Shown: positions 25,342 through 38,000 of the stretch, one piece after another | Numbering within the stretch: the first letter of the stretch is position 1 | Layout: every line of letters begins with the position of its first letter | Source: Candidatus Marsarchaeota archaeon | GTDB taxonomy: Archaea; Micrarchaeota; Micrarchaeia; Micrarchaeales; Micrarchaeaceae | Assembly: GCA_023485295.1 (NCBI GenBank) | Contig: JAMCZQ010000004.1 | Span: 1 to 64,000, forward strand | Reading direction: 5' to 3' | Length of the DNA stretch: 64,000 nt | Notes under the pieces: generated by a model | Told to the model about the DNA's origin: nothing | Database searches by the model: none | Seen by the model: the letters and a program-made list of their open reading frames with translations, nothing else | Program-made: the position numbers and the translations under genes

Positions 25342-25792
25342 GCTGCCCAGTAGATTCCAGCTTCGCTTTTAGGTTTGCGGCTATCTCCTCAACCTTCTCA
25401 TCGGTGATCTTCCTTATTATCGGCTCGCTGACGCCGCTTATTATGCCTGAAAACTCCGCTACTGCATCCCACGAAACCTTCGATGAAGATGCGCCTGAGC
25501 CTGCAACGCTAAGCGTTATGCTTATGCTCACCTCGCTGCCAAGCCCCTTGCCTGAAAGGGAATACCTTGCGGCGCCCTCTTCAGTAGTTCCTACAGTGCC
25601 CGAAAGCTTGAACGGGCCCCTGACCATGCCTATGCCCAAATTGATCGTTATTGAAAAATGCGTGCTGTCAAGCTTCTTGAAATCCTTGGAATCCGGAATG
25701 CACGAAGCTACAAGCTCAACATTAGAAATCAGATTTTTGACCTCTTCTGGCCCGGCATCCAAGTCTATCGTGCCGCTGAACTTTGTCTGCAT
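25331..25792 (-). CDS. CoxG-like SRPBCC-fold protein
   Basis: The 153-residue protein begins MQTKFSGTIDLDAGPEEVKN, then VASCIPDSKDFKKLDSTHFS and later FKLSGTVGTTEEGAARYSLS, the pattern of the CO dehydrogenase subunit G (CoxG) branch of the SRPBCC/START lipid-binding fold. True CoxG recruits CO dehydrogenase to membranes; no CO dehydrogenase genes are nearby, so here it may bind an acyl group or help the dehydrogenases. It opens the four-gene leftward operon. Confidence 0.8.
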   Translation of the reverse strand: MQTKFSGTIDLDAGPEEVKNLISNVELVASCIPDSKDFKKLDSTHFSITINLGIGMVRGPFKLSGTVGTTEEGAARYSLSGKGLGSEVSISITLSVAGSGASSSKVSWDAVAEFSGIISGVSEPIIRKITDEKVEEIAANLKAKLESTGQHGA

Positions 25793-25879
25793 GATTATTC
25801 TTGCCTAAAAAACTTAATAGCCTTTCCGCATTCCTAAGCCAGGTTTTATTGAGAATGCAGATGCGTGCGCAATGCGGCT

Positions 25880-26557
25880 TCAGCACTCTAGCATTGCCCT
25901 GAACTCCCTTGCGTTCTGCAGCATGTCATGGTCGTTGTTGAAGAATGCGAATATCCTTGAAGGCCTATGCTCCATCGCCATGCTGGCCATAGTGCCAAGC
26001 TCTTTTTTGCTGTACATGTATGAATACCAGGAGCGCCTGCCATGGAAGCGCATATATACGACATTATTCTTGTCCCATATTCTGCCATGCACCTCTGGCG
26101 AATCTGGCGAAACAACCACGCCCTTAAAGTCCAGCCTTGAAAAATCAAAGGAATACCAGCTGCTGTGCCTGAATTCTACTGCAAGCCTCTTTTCATCGAA
26201 GCTCTTCACGAAATCAAGGAGCCTTCCCTGCATGTTTGCAGTAAATTTCGGAGGCATCTGTAGCAGGTAGAGCGATATGCTTTTGTCAAGGGGCCTGAAC
26301 AGCTCAAGGAACCTGCCAAACAGATCGACAGCCTTGTCGTTAAGCATGTGCATATGCGTAACGTACCTGTTCACCTTTACAACCCAGTCAAGGCTTCTCT
26401 TTGCGCTCCATGCACTTACCTGGCTGCTTGACGGGAACCTGTAGAAGCTGGCGTTGAGCTCGATTGCGTTCAGGCCGCTGTTCCTTATGTACCAGTCAAG
26501 CGTATGGCCCTCGTTCCATGTATACATCCATCCGGATGTCCCAACACTGCAGCGCAT
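25880..26557 (-). CDS. DUF72 (YecE-like) protein
   Basis: The 225-residue protein shows the DUF72 TIM-barrel-like pattern: VGTSGWMYTWNEG at the N-terminus, NAIELNASFYRFP, VVKVNRYVTHM, LYLLQMPPKF, LAVEFRHSSWY, and a C-terminal FFNNDHDMLQNA. The family is widespread in archaea and bacteria and has no firmly established activity. GGTGA lies four bases before the ATG at 26557. Slightly short for the family (usually 240-280). Confidence 0.88.
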   Translation of the reverse strand: MRCSVGTSGWMYTWNEGHTLDWYIRNSGLNAIELNASFYRFPSSSQVSAWSAKRSLDWVVKVNRYVTHMHMLNDKAVDLFGRFLELFRPLDKSISLYLLQMPPKFTANMQGRLLDFVKSFDEKRLAVEFRHSSWYSFDFSRLDFKGVVVSPDSPEVHGRIWDKNNVVYMRFHGRRSWYSYMYSKKELGTMASMAMEHRPSRIFAFFNNDHDMLQNAREFRAMLEC

Positions 26558-26591
26558 AATATCACCTCTATTGCACAGGCGTGCCTTATGC

Positions 26592-27908
26592 CTAATGCGG
26601 AATTATGCCGTTTGCCGGAATGCTTTTTATAACGCCGTTTATGCCGAACAGCACAATGTGGCTGCCTATAACCACCGGGTTTCCGGGCCCCATATACACT
26701 CCTGTTTCAGATTTGCGCGCTACACTGCCGTTCGCAGTTATGGCGAAAGCGGTCCCATTGTAGTTGACATATATGAGATAGCCGTCCAGCACGTTAACGT
26801 TTGATGACCCTATGCCTGTGTAAACATCCCATAGCATGTTCCCGTCGGACGCGTTCAGGGCATACAGCGTATTAGACGATGTAGGTTCGACAAGGACCAT
26901 GCCGTTATAGATGGAAAGCGGTGGCATTTCTATTGGAGGCGCAATCTGCGGCGGCTCCTGCACGCCGTAACCGACCATCCTGTCCCACACTATCTTCCCA
27001 TTAGACGCGTTCATCGCCACTATGTATAGCCTATAGCCGTTGTCGGCTATTGCTTGCGTATAGCTTGTTATTACATCTCCCATGTATATTACTGGCGAGC
27101 AGTCGTCAAGCCCGCCATACGCGTTGATGCCGTCGCTCCATAAGACCTTGCCGTTTGAAGCGTTTATGGCGTAAAACCGGTAAGGCCTCGCGCCTCCGAA
27201 ATAGACTATGCCGTCAAGCAGCGCAGGCGATGACATGCTGTCGAAAGAAGGTATGCTTGTGTTCCACACTTGGGATCCGGCAATGGCGTTAATTCCGTAA
27301 ACAGCGCCTGCGCCAGTGGGCTCCACTATTATTCCATTGTAATAAGCTGGCGTTGGCATGTCTTCTCCAAAGGTATTGAATTCCCACATGAGGCTGCCGT
27401 TGCGTATGCTTATTGCTGCAATGTAGTTCGTGCCGTTTCCCCTTATTGAAATGCCTTTGAAGTTGTTGTTGCCAAGCCCTATTATCGCCTCGTTGCCTAT
27501 AGTTATCGGCTGCGTCATAGCCTCATTTGGCAGCGCATCGTACCATATGGTATTGCCTGTTGTTGAGTTTATCGCTATCATGCCGCCAAGGTAAGTGCTC
27601 ATATAGGTCAACCCGGCCAGTATCTCGCCATCGTAATAGGACGGATTCACTATTATTGAGCCGTTGATGCTGATGTTGAAAGTTCCTGCGCTTCCGTTTA
27701 TCGCATAGGCATGGTAGTTATTCTGCTCGTATTGGTAGTTGTAGCCTGAATAAAACTGCGGCACGTAAGGCTTCAGGTCAGGTGCTGCTGAGCGCTGCGA
27801 GCCAAGCGCGTATGCAGACAGCAGCGCAGCTGCTATGGCAATTGCAATCACTGCAGCCAGTGCCTGTGCACTAGACCTTTTACCTGCTGCTTTCCTAGAA
27901 GCTGCCAT
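26592..27908 (-). CDS. Secreted PQQ-type beta-propeller protein
   Basis: The 438-residue protein has a basic head and a membrane anchor/signal (about residues 15-36) followed by repeated blades of the type A-I-N-A-S-N-G-K-x-x-W (TTGNTIWYD, RNGSLMWEF, ASNGKVLWSD, ASNGKIVWDR, ASDGNMLWDV), about seven or eight in all: a PQQ/quinoprotein-like beta propeller. Many N-x-S/T sequons fit an exported glycoprotein. Catalytic PQQ ligands cannot be confirmed, so enzymatic activity is uncertain; a structural or binding role on the cell surface is equally likely. Confidence 0.82.
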   Translation of the reverse strand: MAASRKAAGKRSSAQALAAVIAIAIAAALLSAYALGSQRSAAPDLKPYVPQFYSGYNYQYEQNNYHAYAINGSAGTFNISINGSIIVNPSYYDGEILAGLTYMSTYLGGMIAINSTTGNTIWYDALPNEAMTQPITIGNEAIIGLGNNNFKGISIRGNGTNYIAAISIRNGSLMWEFNTFGEDMPTPAYYNGIIVEPTGAGAVYGINAIAGSQVWNTSIPSFDSMSSPALLDGIVYFGGARPYRFYAINASNGKVLWSDGINAYGGLDDCSPVIYMGDVITSYTQAIADNGYRLYIVAMNASNGKIVWDRMVGYGVQEPPQIAPPIEMPPLSIYNGMVLVEPTSSNTLYALNASDGNMLWDVYTGIGSSNVNVLDGYLIYVNYNGTAFAITANGSVARKSETGVYMGPGNPVVIGSHIVLFGINGVIKSIPANGIIPH

Positions 27909-28003
27909 AGTCTAATAAGGCTAAACCAATATTTAATAATCTGAAGCATTTGCAGCCTCCAGGCATAGAATATTAATTTTTTGTTGGAAAATACTCACTG
28001 CAT

Positions 28004-28075
28004 GGGCTCGTAGTCGAGTGGTAAGACGTCCGCTTCACACGCGGGAGATCCGGAGTCCGATTCTCCGCGGGCCCA
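28004..28075 (+). tRNA. tRNA-Val (anticodon CAC)
   Basis: Acceptor GGGCTCG/CGGGCCC with discriminator A; anticodon stem closing loop TTCACAC (anticodon CAC); T arm GAGTCCGATTCTC. No intron, no CCA. Confidence 0.92.
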
Positions 28076-28196
28076 CTAAAATTTTCCTCCATGCCATTGC
28101 AGCTTCTCCTGCGATGCAAACTCTATATATTAGGAATTGCAATAATTATTCGGAATTGCGCGTTTAGCCTTTTAAAGTTAATTATAGCATAAATAA

Positions 28197-28880
28197 ATGA
28201 TCAGGATGAAGCTCTTCAGGCCGGTTCTTGCAGCGCTGCTGTTCATAGTGTTCACTCTTTATTTCACTTACTACTTCGGGCCAACGCTTGTAATGCTTCA
28301 CATGAACCCTTCATCAAGGCTTTCGTTCTTCATCTCTTCGCCGTTCAACGTTTCTACTGACGGAAGCCTGCTCCTAAATCTTTACATTCCTGCGGTTGTG
28401 ATCTTCGCGCTGGGGTTCTACCTAAAGAATTTTAACACCGCTTTCCAAAAGAAGTGCAACCTCAGGTCCATATTCCTCATGAGCATTGTGGCGAGCTATG
28501 CGAAATCTGTTTTTTCAATGGTGCACTACAACGGCTATGCGGATTTTGGCATCTCCCTTGGGACTTCAGTGATAACGCTGTCGTTCATGGTCGCCTTCAT
28601 GATTTCACTTGAAGTGTATATAGATGACAAGGAAAAGTACGAGCATCTTTACAGCAGGTTCATGTTTGCAATTATTGCATCGCTACTTGCAATTTTCGCC
28701 TTTCTAATAACAATGAGCTTCTTCTTCAATACCACCAGCACGCTGGTCCATGCGGTTGGCCTTACCGCATTCCTCATAATGTTCATTCCTTTCTATGAGC
28801 GAGCCAACATAGCTAAGTTTGCAAAGAGGGAAGAGCACGAAATTGAGCGGGCCCTGCACGCGGCAGGCCAGCCTGAATGA
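28197..28880 (+). CDS. Hypothetical polytopic membrane protein
   Basis: The 227-residue protein has about six membrane helices (residues about 8-28, 60-80, 97-112, 120-140, 158-180, 185-202) and ends in an acidic/basic cytoplasmic tail with KREEHEIERALH. Start ATG at 28197 with no ribosome-binding site, so probably leaderless; AATTATTCGG and TTAATTATAGC upstream are AT-rich. No family recognised. It lies 135 bases before the giant surface-protein gene in the same direction. Confidence 0.65.
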   Translation: MIRMKLFRPVLAALLFIVFTLYFTYYFGPTLVMLHMNPSSRLSFFISSPFNVSTDGSLLLNLYIPAVVIFALGFYLKNFNTAFQKKCNLRSIFLMSIVASYAKSVFSMVHYNGYADFGISLGTSVITLSFMVAFMISLEVYIDDKEKYEHLYSRFMFAIIASLLAIFAFLITMSFFFNTTSTLVHAVGLTAFLIMFIPFYERANIAKFAKREEHEIERALHAAGQPE

Positions 28881-29015
28881 GCCCTTAATGCTAAGAAAGC
28901 TTTTTATTTGTTTCGCGGACCGCTTTTATGGAAAGATATATATATTTGCTTTGAGATGGCTTCGTGCGCTTTTGTAGGAAAAAGCTTTGTATTTTATGCT
29001 GTAGGGGTAGTCTTA

Positions 29016-32000
29016 ATGTCTATTGGCAAATTCAAACCGGTTTTCGCAGCCATGTTGATGGCTGTATTCCTTATCGGAATCGTTCACGCAGCACCTGTTT
29101 TGACATCGCTGTCAGCGAGCAACAGTACGATAGATTTAGGCCAGTACGTCACATATAATGTAATAGCCAGCAATGTGATATCTCCTTTTACTGTAAATTT
29201 GATATATACTGGTGGTCCAGGGACTGTTGATGAAGAATCTGCAGTAAACGTCATAGAAACTAATTCGATAACATCAAACGGTGTGGTTACATTTACAAGC
29301 TTCAACGGCTTTTCTACAACAGGTTCTTATTCATTCAATGCAATAGGAACTTCAAACGGCATATCAGTATCAAGCAACGAAAATACAATAACCGTGAATT
29401 CTGCGCTTGGAACGCCAACCATATCATCAGCATCATCCTCTTATGATTCAGGTCAGACAGTCATCCTTACTGCTTCAGCTTCAGGCGGCACGACTCCTTA
29501 TTCATATCAGTGGTATAATGATACATCAGGAACAGCAATAAGCGGTGCAACATCAAATGTGCTTAGCCTCACTGCAAACTCCCCTTCAACTAAAATATTC
29601 AGCTACTTCGTATCAGTCAAAGACAGCGCCACAACCCCAGAAACTGAAAACAGTGTAGCAGCAAGCGTGAAAGTGTATCCTCCACTTAGCGTTACAGTCA
29701 CCAATTCTACGGTATATCTGGATGCAGGCCAGGAAATAGACTTTACGGCATCAGCTTCAGGCGGCACAGGAGCTGCAGATTATACTTATGAATGGACTTA
29801 TGGATCTCTGACACCAGTAAGCGGCTGCACTTCAGGGAACACCGCAACAACATGCAAGGTTGAAGCTACTACTGCAGGTACATATACAATAAATGTTGCA
29901 GTGACAGACAATGGCATTCCAACCCCAGAGACTGCAAATGCAGAAGCATCTTTGACTGTAAACACCGATCCTGTAATAACCTTAACACCAACACCAGTTG
30001 CTGCTGATGGTGGACAGGCAGTAGTATACACTGCTTCAATCACAGGCGGCACCGGTCCCTTCAATGTAGAGCTTTACAATATAACAAAAGTAACCTCTTT
30101 TATACCAAATATAATCATTGATGAAGACTCCAGCGGTAATTTCGTATTTACTTCACCTGCATCAGGCGCAGTTGTGAATTTTAATGCCATTGCAACAGAT
30201 ACAGGCACCAATGTGCCATACTTATTTACGTCCGGCAATGTTGAGCTCACTGGCTCGCCATCACCTTATATAACAATAAGCCCGTACAGCGGCTCTAATG
30301 CTGGCAACCTGTTTGATGCAGGCCAGCCAATAACATACAAGTTTCAGATTACAGGCGGCACCGGCCCGTTCGAAGTCCTATTGCATAATGTAACTGGTTC
30401 AAGTACGCAAATCTCAAATATAAGCGTTCCAAGAAGTAGTACCCGCGTAGAAACTGGCAACTTCATGTTCGATTCAGGTACGGAAGCAGGGACATTTGAA
30501 TACAATGCTATAGCTACAGATACTGGATTAACGCCTTCATACTATGTTTTCAATTCCATAACAAACACAATAGTGGTGCACGGCGCACCTTCTGTAAGCC
30601 TTGCCCCGAGCAATGCCATAGCCGATGCAGGCCAGTCCGAAACGCTTTTGGCATCAGTCACTGGCGGCACACCCCCATATACATACACATTCTACAATCT
30701 ATCAGGCTCTACTCCAAAACCAATAAGCGGCTGCACTTCAATACCTTCAAGCACATGCACATTCACAACTTCTGCAACAGGCAGCTTTACGTATAATGTA
30801 GTGGTGACAGACAGCGCCACTACACCGGAAACCTTCAACTCGATACCGATATCAATAACGGTAAACACTGCACTGGTGGCAAACGCGCCGCTTGTAACTA
30901 ATTCAATACTTGACCAAGGTCAGAGCTCTACATTAATATCTCAGGCTTCTGGCGGAACGCCACCATACACCTATGAATGGTTTGAAAATTCCGATGATGA
31001 AGGCACAGGGCCAGAATACCAGTTCATAACAAGTTCAAGCACACCTAAAGGAACGTATACCTTTGATTATAAAGTAACAGATTCCGCCTCTACGAATTCA
31101 GTAGTCACATCAGGTACAAACACGGTAACCGTTAACACAGCTCCTTCAATAACCCTTACGCCAAGCAATTCTGTCTTAGACGCCGGCCAGTACGAGACAT
31201 TTACAATGCACGTAACCGGCGGCACCGGCCCGTTCGACGTAGAGCTCTACAATATTTCCGGTTCTAAAGCTGTCGGGAACGTGATAATATCCTCACCCGG
31301 TGGCAGCAACACAATAACTTTCAAGACATCAAAAACAGGCTCATTCGAATACAACGCCATCGCAACAGACGAAGGCACAACAGAGCATTATACATTCTCT
31401 TCTGTAACCAATACCATAACGGTAGACTCTGCCCTTTCCGCAAACCCGATATCGATAAACGGCACAAAGTTTGACATAGGGCAAAGCATCGCGCTTTCAA
31501 CAACCCCACCAACAACAGGAACGCCACCATACACCTATGACTTCATAATAGAGAGTTCCACAGGAGCAACACTGTTCTCTTCAGGCTACACATCATCAAA
31601 CACATACATGTACACTGCGAACACTCTTGGCACAGATATTGCCAACGTAATAGTAAAAGACAGCGCATCAACACCATCATTCTCAACATCAAACACTGTA
31701 ACATTCACAACAGTATCAACTCCTTCAATAACACTAACGCCAAGCAATTCCGTCTTAGACGCCGGTCAGTACGAGACATTCACAATGTCTGTAACAGGCG
31801 GCACCGGTCCCTTCAATGTAGAGCTTTACAATATCACTGGCAATACTATAGTCGGCAGTGTCATAGTACCATACGATGGCAGCAACACAATAACTTTCAA
31901 GACATCAAAAACAGGCTCATTCGAATACAACGCCATCGCAACAGACGAAGGCACAACAGATCCATACACAGTCACCTCTTCAGTCAATACCATAACGGTA

Positions 32001-35000
32001 GACTCTGCCCTTTCCGCAAACCCGATATCGATAAACGGCACAAAGTTTGACATAGGGCAAAGCATCGCGCTTTCAACAACCCCACCAACAACAGGAACGC
32101 CACCATACACCTATGACTTCATAATAGAGAGTTCCACAGGAGCAACACTGTTCTCTTCAGGCTACACATCATCAAACACATACATGTACACTGCGAACAC
32201 TCTTGGCACAGATATTGCCAACGTAATAGTACAAGACAGCGCATCAACACCATCATTCTCAACATCAAACACTGTAACATTCACAACAGTATCAACTCCT
32301 TCCGTAACCCTTACGCCAAGCAATTCAACGCTTGATGCAGGCCAGTACGAGACATTTACAATGTCTGTAACAGGCGGCACCGGTCCCTTCGATGTTGAGC
32401 TTTACAATATTTCAGGCGGAAAGCCAGTTGGCAACGTCATAGTACCATACGATGGCAGCAACACAATAAGCTTCAATGCCTTAAATTCAGGCTCAAGCCC
32501 GCTTACACTGAGTTACAACGCCATCGCAACAGACGAAGGCACATCAGATCCATACACAGTCACCTCTTCAGTCAATACCATAACAGTCAATACTAAACCT
32601 GTGCTCACAATAAGCCCAAGCAATCCAACAATAGACTCTGGCACCGAAGAAACATATACTATGCACGTAACAGGCGGCACCGGCCCGTTCGACGTTGAGC
32701 TCTACAACATTACCGGCGAAAAGCCTCAGGGAAGCAATGTAATAATATCGCTTCCAGGCGGCAGCAACACCATAAGCTTTACAATAAATTCACCAACAGC
32801 AATCACCTATTCATTCAACGGAATCGCAACAGACGAAGGCACCACAACACCTTACGTATTCAACTCAACAAAGAGCAGCATAGAAGTGGCCGCAAGCGTC
32901 GGAATAACCCTTACGCCCAGCAACATAACGCTTGACGCCGGCCAGTACGAGACATACAATGCCGGAATAACAGGTGGAGTCGGTCCGTTTAATACAGAAC
33001 TATATAATATAACTGGCTCAAAGCAGCAGGGTGGCACCCACAATGATTCTATAATAAGCGGAGATTACGGCACGTTTACCTTCCAAACCGGAGTGCCAGG
33101 AACCTATGAATACAACGCCATCGCAACAGATACTGGCACAACACCACCAGAAAAGTTCAGCTCAAGCCCTCCAAATACCATAGTGGTATATAGTACACCA
33201 ACAGTAAGTTTAAGCCCAAGCTCACTATATATAGATTATCCACAGCCCGAAACGCTATCTGCAACAGTGACTGGAGGAAGCGGAGACTTCCTTTACACAT
33301 TCTATGAGCCTTCTAGCGGCACTGCGCCTATATGCTCCCAATCTACAAGCAGTACATGCACGGCTGTCGATGATTACAACGGTATCGGTACTGACACGTT
33401 TAATGTAATAGTGACCGATATCGGAGTAACAACGCCTTACACATTCAATTCGCCGCTTCTTAGCGTTTATCTGCATCCTGAGCTCGAGCCTGCTGTAGTG
33501 AGCCAACCTACCTCAACCTACACGCTTGACGTAGGTCAGACAATGACCATAAGCGCATCTTCAGCTAGCGGAGGAACCCCGCCATACACATATACATGGT
33601 CGATAGCTAGCGGCACATCATGCCCTAGATTTGTGGTACCTGGAAATGTGCATGAATTTAGCTATACCCCAACAGGTCCATCGAGCAATTGTGAATTTAC
33701 CATAGCCACAGAAGATAGTGCATCTACACCAGAGACAGGTACAAGCACAACATCAAATATAATTATTGATTCTAAGCCTGTAGTTTCATTGTCACCAACA
33801 AATCCAGTAATAGATGCAGGCCAAAGCATAGCTCTACATGCATCAGTCACTGGCGGCACCGGTCAGTTCTCATACCAGTGGTATACAGGAATCCCAGGCG
33901 GCAGCAACACACTAATAAGTGGAGCCACTGGCACTTCGTATGACGCAAATACACCATCTACAACCTCATACTTTGTAGTGGTCACAGACACAGGCACAAA
34001 TACGCCATATACATTCAATTCCATAAAAGACACAGTCACAGTAGATGCAGATCCATCAGTAACAGTATTGCCCCCAACTTCAACACTTGATGTAGGTCAG
34101 TCAGAAACGCTTTCTGCATCAGTCACTGATGGTACAGGCTCGTTCTCATACCAGTGGTACAACGACACAAAAGGAACAGGCGCAGCAATACCAGACGCAA
34201 CATCATCCTCGTACACATTCAACGCAAACAACGCAAACACGTTCGAATATTACGTGGTGGTCACAGACACAGGCACAACAACAGGTGCAACGCCTACTAT
34301 TACTGCTACGTCAAACAATGCAGTAATAACTGTTAACAAGGATCCGTCTATTGCAATATTCCCATCATCTGCCACAATTGACGCAGGCCAGACAATAAAG
34401 TTCACAAACAAAACGTCGGATGGAACAGGTCCGTTTACCTACTCGTATTCCGTATCTCCAAACAACGGATTCACTAAAAACGACAACAGCTTCACATTCA
34501 CAACACCAAACACTTACACCGTGAAAGAAACCGTAACTGACGCAAACGGAGAAACTGCCAATGCAGTTTCAACAGTCACAGTTGATGCAGATCCATCAGT
34601 AACAGTATCGCCCCCAACTTCAACACTTGATGCAGGCCAGTCCGAAACGCTTTCGGCATCAGTCACCGGCGGCACCGGCACATATAGCTACCAGTGGTAC
34701 AACGACACAACAGGCAAAGGCACAACAATATCCGGCGCAACATCATCCTCGTACGCATTCACCGCAAACAACGCAAACACGTTCAAATATTACGTGGTGG
34801 TCACAGACACAGGCACAACAACAGGTGCAACGCCTACGATTACCGCTACGTCAAACAATGCAATAGTAAATGTATATAACGACATTACTCCATCTGATAT
34901 AATCATATCTCCAAGCCCATTCACCGTAGACGTGGGCCAAAGCATAGCCCTGCACGCATCAGTCACCGGCGGCACAGGCACATATAGCTACCAGTGGTAC

Positions 35001-38000
35001 CTCAACGGCAATACATTCGGCACGGATTCAGACACTCTTACCTTTAACGGAAACAGCTCTACTCTATCAACTTCGGTAAATAGAATAGAATTAAAAGTAA
35101 CAGATACAGGAACGTCTGTAACTCCATACCTAAGTGCAAACTCGCCAATAGATTATGGCACTGTTAACACAGCTCCTTCCGTAACCCTTACGCCAAGCAA
35201 TTCCGTCTTAGACGCCGGTCAGTACGAGACATTCACAATGTCTGTAACAGGCGGCACCGGTCCCTTCAATGTAGAGCTTTACAACATAACAGGCAATACT
35301 ATAGTCGGCAGTGTCATAGTACCATACGATGGTAGCAACACAATAACTTTCAAGACATCAAAAATAGGCTCATTCAATTATAACGCCATCGCAACAGACG
35401 AAGGCACATCAGGGCATTATACATTCTCTTCTGTAACTAATACAATAACTGTAGACTCTGCCCTTTCCGCAAATCCGATATCGATAAACGGCACAAAGTT
35501 TGACATAGGGCAAAGCATTGCGCTTTCAACAACCCCTCCAACAACAGGAACGCCTCCATACACCTATGACTTCATAATAGAGAGTTCCACAGGAACAACA
35601 CTGTTCTCTTCAGGCTACACATCATCAAACACATACATGTACCCTGCGAACACTCTTGACACAGATATTGCCAACGTAATAGTAAAAGACAGCGCATCAA
35701 CACCTTCATTCTCAACATCAAATACTGTAACATTCACAACAGTATCAACTCCGTCCGTAACCCTAACGCCAAGCAACACGACTCTTGATGCTGGTCAGTA
35801 CGAGACATTCACAATGTCAGTCACCGGCGGCACCGGTCCATTCAACGTAGAGCTCTACAACGTTTCAGGCGGAAAGCCTGTCGGCAACGTCATAGTGCTA
35901 TACGATGGTAGCAACACAATAACTTTCAAGACATCAAACACAGGTCCGTTCGAATACAACGCCATCGCAACAGACGAAGGCACCACGGATCCATACACAT
36001 TCAGCTCGAACACTGAACTTATTGGAGTAAACAGCAAGCCATCCATAACCCTAACGCCAAGCAACACGACTCTTGATGCTGGTCAGTACGAGACATTCAC
36101 AATGTCAGTCACCGGCGGCACCGGCCCGTTCGACGTAGAGCTCTATAACATCACTGGTGGAAAGTCTGCCGGAAATGTCATAATACCATATGGCGGCAGC
36201 AACACCATAAGCTTCCAGGCAGGCTCCAACACACTATCAAACGCATTCGAATACAACGCCATCGCAACAGACGAAGGCACCACAACACCTTACACATTCA
36301 ACTCTGCAAGCAATACAATAACAGTATCTCCAGCGCCTACATTAACTCTAACTCCTTCATCGTACTCTGCTGACGCCGGCCAGTACATAATTTATACGGC
36401 CAAAGTGTCGGACGCAGGCTTCGGACCATTCAGAGTGCATCTTATGCTAGATAATGTGATTGTGGCAACGGATACGATAACATCTCGTGGAGGCACGGCA
36501 ACATTATCATATCTTACAAGCAACGCAAATATAGGCGTGCTTTCATTCAATGCCGTAGGAACAGACGAAGGCACCACAACGCCTTACGTGTTCAACTCTC
36601 TTCCGGTAACCGCTAACGTATATGCAACTCCAACAACAACGCTTGAACCTAGCAACTCAACGCTTGATGCCGGCCAGTACGAATCGATAAAAGCTCCAAT
36701 AAGCGGAGGCTCTGGCTACTTTACTGTAGATTTCGTTAGCAAAAATGGAAACATACTGCATACAGACACGCTTACTCCAGGAAACAGCATTGCCTATTAC
36801 AACTATTCCACAACGGATACTGGCACGTTTGTTGACCACATATCCGCTAAAGACACCGGCGTTACAATACCATACAGCTTCAATTCGCCTACAAACACGA
36901 TCTATGTATATCAGGCCCCGACAGTGACATCGTTCAGCGTGAGCAACCCAACAATAAGCAATAGCCAGACAGAATATTTCACTGTAAGCGAGGAATACGG
37001 CAAAGGCCCGTTCGAAGTAGAGCTCTTCAACGTAAGCAGCAACAGCAGTGTACCAATAACCCCTGGCAATATAGTGACGCCTGGCGGCAGCAACACCATA
37101 GGCCTTCCAATGGGCAAGACAGGAAGCTTCACATACAAGATGCTGCTGACTGACTTGGGCACCACAACGCCATACAAGTTCAATTCGTCAACCGAAACCA
37201 TAAACGTGTACGAGGCCTCTGGTGCAACCCTTAGCGGCAATACGCCACTAGATTCCGGAGAAACAGAAACCCTTACTGTGGACATCTCCAACGGCATAGG
37301 GCCATTCGAAGTGGAGCTGTACAATATGACAGGAAGCAAGGAGCTCACAAGCTTCAGCGTGTCAAATTCGGTAAGGTCTGGAAGCTATTCATTCACTGTC
37401 GGATCGTTGTCCAACGGTGCAGCGTTTGAGTACAATGCAATAGTTACAGATGAAGCAACAAAGCAGGTAGTATCATCCAATCCTTTCACCGTGACTGTAA
37501 ACACGGCTCTTGGTGCGCCTCACGCCCCGAGCATTTCAGCCCAGAAAATAGACCAGGGCCAGACAGAAACAGTTACTGATACTATTCCAAGCACAGGCAC
37601 AAAGCAATACACCTATGAATGGCTAGTAAGCCATAATGGCGGCAGCTATAGCGAGGCTTTAAGCAGCGAGTGCGCAGTGCCAAGCGGCACTGCCTCTGCA
37701 GGACAGCTTGTAACATGCAGCTTCGATACAAATCAAACAACTCTTACCGGAAACTATATATACAAATTGCAGGTGACAGATTCTGCAGAGCAGCCAAGCA
37801 CCGTAACATCAGCACCATCAAATGCAGTAACACTTGCTGCTATACTTATTTCCACCATAAGCTCAGCTCCATCTACGATAGACGCCGGCCAGTCAATCTT
37901 AATGTCAGGCAGTGCATCCGGAGGGTTTACGCCTTATTCGTACCAGTGGCTTGCAAAAGCTCCAGGCCAGAGCGCGTACACGGCAAGTGAAGCCAATACT

